A stretch of 64,000 nt of DNA, taken from NCBI GenBank assembly GCA_030562195.1, contig JAUJPP010000005.1, positions 13,574,826 to 13,638,825 of the forward strand, in the 5' to 3' direction. Positions 62,175 to 64,000 of the stretch are shown in pieces. Below the pieces are notes generated by a model. It worked only from the letters and a program-made list of their open reading frames with translations, was not told the origin of the DNA and made no database searches. Source of the DNA: Nipponacmea schrenckii (taxonomy: Eukaryota > Mollusca > Gastropoda > Lottiidae). The stretch's first letter is position 1, and each line of letters opens with the position of its first letter. The translations under genes were made by a program, and so were the position numbers.

Positions 62175-64000
62175 TATCAATAATGTGCAATGGCACTCAA
62201 CCTTTAATATTTTTTCTAATCTGTTGTTTGGAGAGTCTTTGGGTGTTTAATTTTAAACCATTTATATGTTGATATAAGCCGCACGAATCGGAATCTACGC
62301 CTATTTTACGTTATTTAACAATAATTTTATCGTCATATTTGATAACATATTTGACATAAACTAACCCGCCTTTCAGATCCGATTTCAAAACTGTTTTTAC
62401 AGTTTAAAAATGTTGAAGGACGCAATTTGTTCCCTTCGCTTTTTTGAGTAATAATAATAATCTATGCAAATGATTATTTGGATCAATTCCCCCCAAAAAT
62501 CGGATCTGTGTATCCGAAATGTCACGCCATTGCACCTTTCAATACCGAACAAATGACATTTGTTAGCCTATTCAGTTTCGACTATCCGCAGATAGCCTTA
62601 GAAATCATCCGCAAAATATAACTTTCTGGATTTTTCCGATGTATTAAAAAACATTTGCTGGCGTTAAAACATTATTGCCATATTTTAAAGCTACTTCCAA
62701 GACCGATTAAGCGTTATTTCCAAATATTATGATGAATGAGTCGATAGTGTGGAGATAGCTATAGTTTTAGCAGCTCGGTGACAATTGCATTGAAGATCAA
62801 AGGGAGCGTCGAATACAATATTCTAATTGCTTGTCGTATATGGAAATAAATTGGATAGTGTCGGCTTCGTGTTAATATTATTTACTAGTTGAATCAATAT
62901 TGTCTCTGCTGCAAGTTAATCCTTTATAACACAACGTAGAAACTATCTTGTACATTATCGTTAATGTGATACGTTAATCAGGAAATCCAACGCCATATAG
63001 ATACCATCCCCGACTAAACACTTTTTCGACTCTCCAACACAAAAGAGTTACACAGAAGGTTAATGTTTGATCAAGATTTCCAGTTTGAATTCGATCTCTT
63101 TAGATTTTAGTGATTACATACGTTTTAAAGGTATAATAACATAAGATTTCCATCAGACATTATACGTGTCATTGATTCGGGCTATTTTGTATTATCCCTT
63201 TGATTATCTTATTGACAATTTAGCGCTTTGGATAGCTTTGGTAACACTTTGGTCTCTAACGATTATGTGTTTCATAATGTAAAGCCAGGAGATCAGAGAT
63301 TCATATTACCTTTTTACATTATCAATCAGTTTTACTTATGATTTGCAATGGCATGTAATAGATCTGTACATTAATAGTTCAACATTCGTTTATAAGATTG
63401 CAACCGTTTGAATGCTTTTGAGTTCTGCAATACTGTATTAACCGATTGGGTTAGAAAATTGAGATATTTGCAAAACATATACGACATTATATTCAAAACA
63501 AAACCATGTAACATATTGCATTTTCTAAGAAAGGGGTATATACATGTAAAAACGTTTGTCAGTGCCATTTTTTCGTTTTCTGGTAAAGTTACCTTTCTTG
63601 CATACTATGTAAAATGAAAAGCGTCCCTACCATTAGCGTTTTTGTGTTAACAAGAATGTAAAATTCATTTAATGTGTTCATTCTTGTACCACTAGACCCT
63701 TTTGTCAGAATATTATTCTTATATCACCTTAACACTCATCTCATATTATCTCATAGTTGCATTAAACTTTGAGCACATCTGATTGGCGTGAATGTAGAAA
63801 ATATATCATTTAAAATAGAAATATAAGATACCGAGTCAAAAATGTTCTTATACATTACCAGAAAAAGGGTAGAATATTTATTTTGACCTGTATCCCCTCC
63901 CCCCGGGTATTCAGGTTATCAGAATCTCAAATCCACTATTTATTTAGTATATATGACTGTTTATTTACTCCCAAGACGTCTTCAGGCTAATCTTTCTCTA
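62175..64000. other. Non-coding, no recognised gene
   Basis: AT-rich. A 12-bp inverted pair, CAGATCCGATTT near 62376 and AAATCGGATCTG near 62497, is the only structure noticed. Opposite-strand ORFs at 63.4-63.6 kb overlap each other and look random. Confidence 0.35.

Overview
This is a eukaryotic (metazoan) window: AT-rich DNA, genes split by many short introns with GT..AG borders, long non-coding stretches, a 5'-truncated LINE, tRNA-derived SINEs, MITE-like elements and minisatellites. Protein families and the SINE types suggest a lophotrochozoan, most likely a mollusc (perhaps a gastropod). That assignment is inference from remembered families, not a database result.

Layout. (1) 1-2.4 kb: non-coding, with what looks like one end of a pogo/Tigger-type transposon at 71. 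(2) 2,435-8,098 (+): an 8-exon gene that I spliced by hand into a 1,053-residue protein: a dynamin-like GTPase, a long helical middle, and a C-terminal kinase-like domain whose catalytic residues are replaced (a pseudokinase). (3) 8.1-10.9 kb: SINE debris, a 260-bp MITE with 9-bp target duplications, and nested palindromes. (4) 10,914-18,442 (+): an 11-exon PARP3 gene (529 residues: basic N-terminus, WGR, helical regulatory domain, ADP-ribosyltransferase domain with the H-Y-E triad). Its 3-kb intron 4 holds a partial copy of a downstream exon/intron junction, split by a truncated LINE; the uninterrupted parent of that segment lies 3.5 kb downstream, so the LINE edges can be read directly. (5) 19,728-21,382 (-): a two-exon type II membrane protein, probably a Golgi glycosyltransferase-like enzyme. 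(6) 21,932-22,360 (-): a 142-residue basic orphan ORF followed by a 29-bp minisatellite. (7) 22.9-64 kb: about 41 kb with no gene I can name. It contains minisatellites, a near-perfect 27-bp hairpin, SINE copies, a hAT-like terminus, two related elements in which a tRNA-like core is flanked by inverted repeats, and a cluster of coding-like short ORFs at 60.7-62.2 kb.

How the genes relate. There is no operon logic. The GTPase-pseudokinase gene and PARP3 are head-to-tail on the + strand, and the glycosyltransferase-like gene converges on PARP3. PARP3 acts in the nucleus in DNA break repair, the membrane protein probably works in the secretory pathway, and the GTPase-pseudokinase is probably a cytosolic mechano-GTPase with a signalling or scaffold domain. 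The most unusual items are the GTPase-pseudokinase fusion, the inverted-repeat elements with a tRNA-like interior, and the LINE-split intragenic duplication in PARP3.
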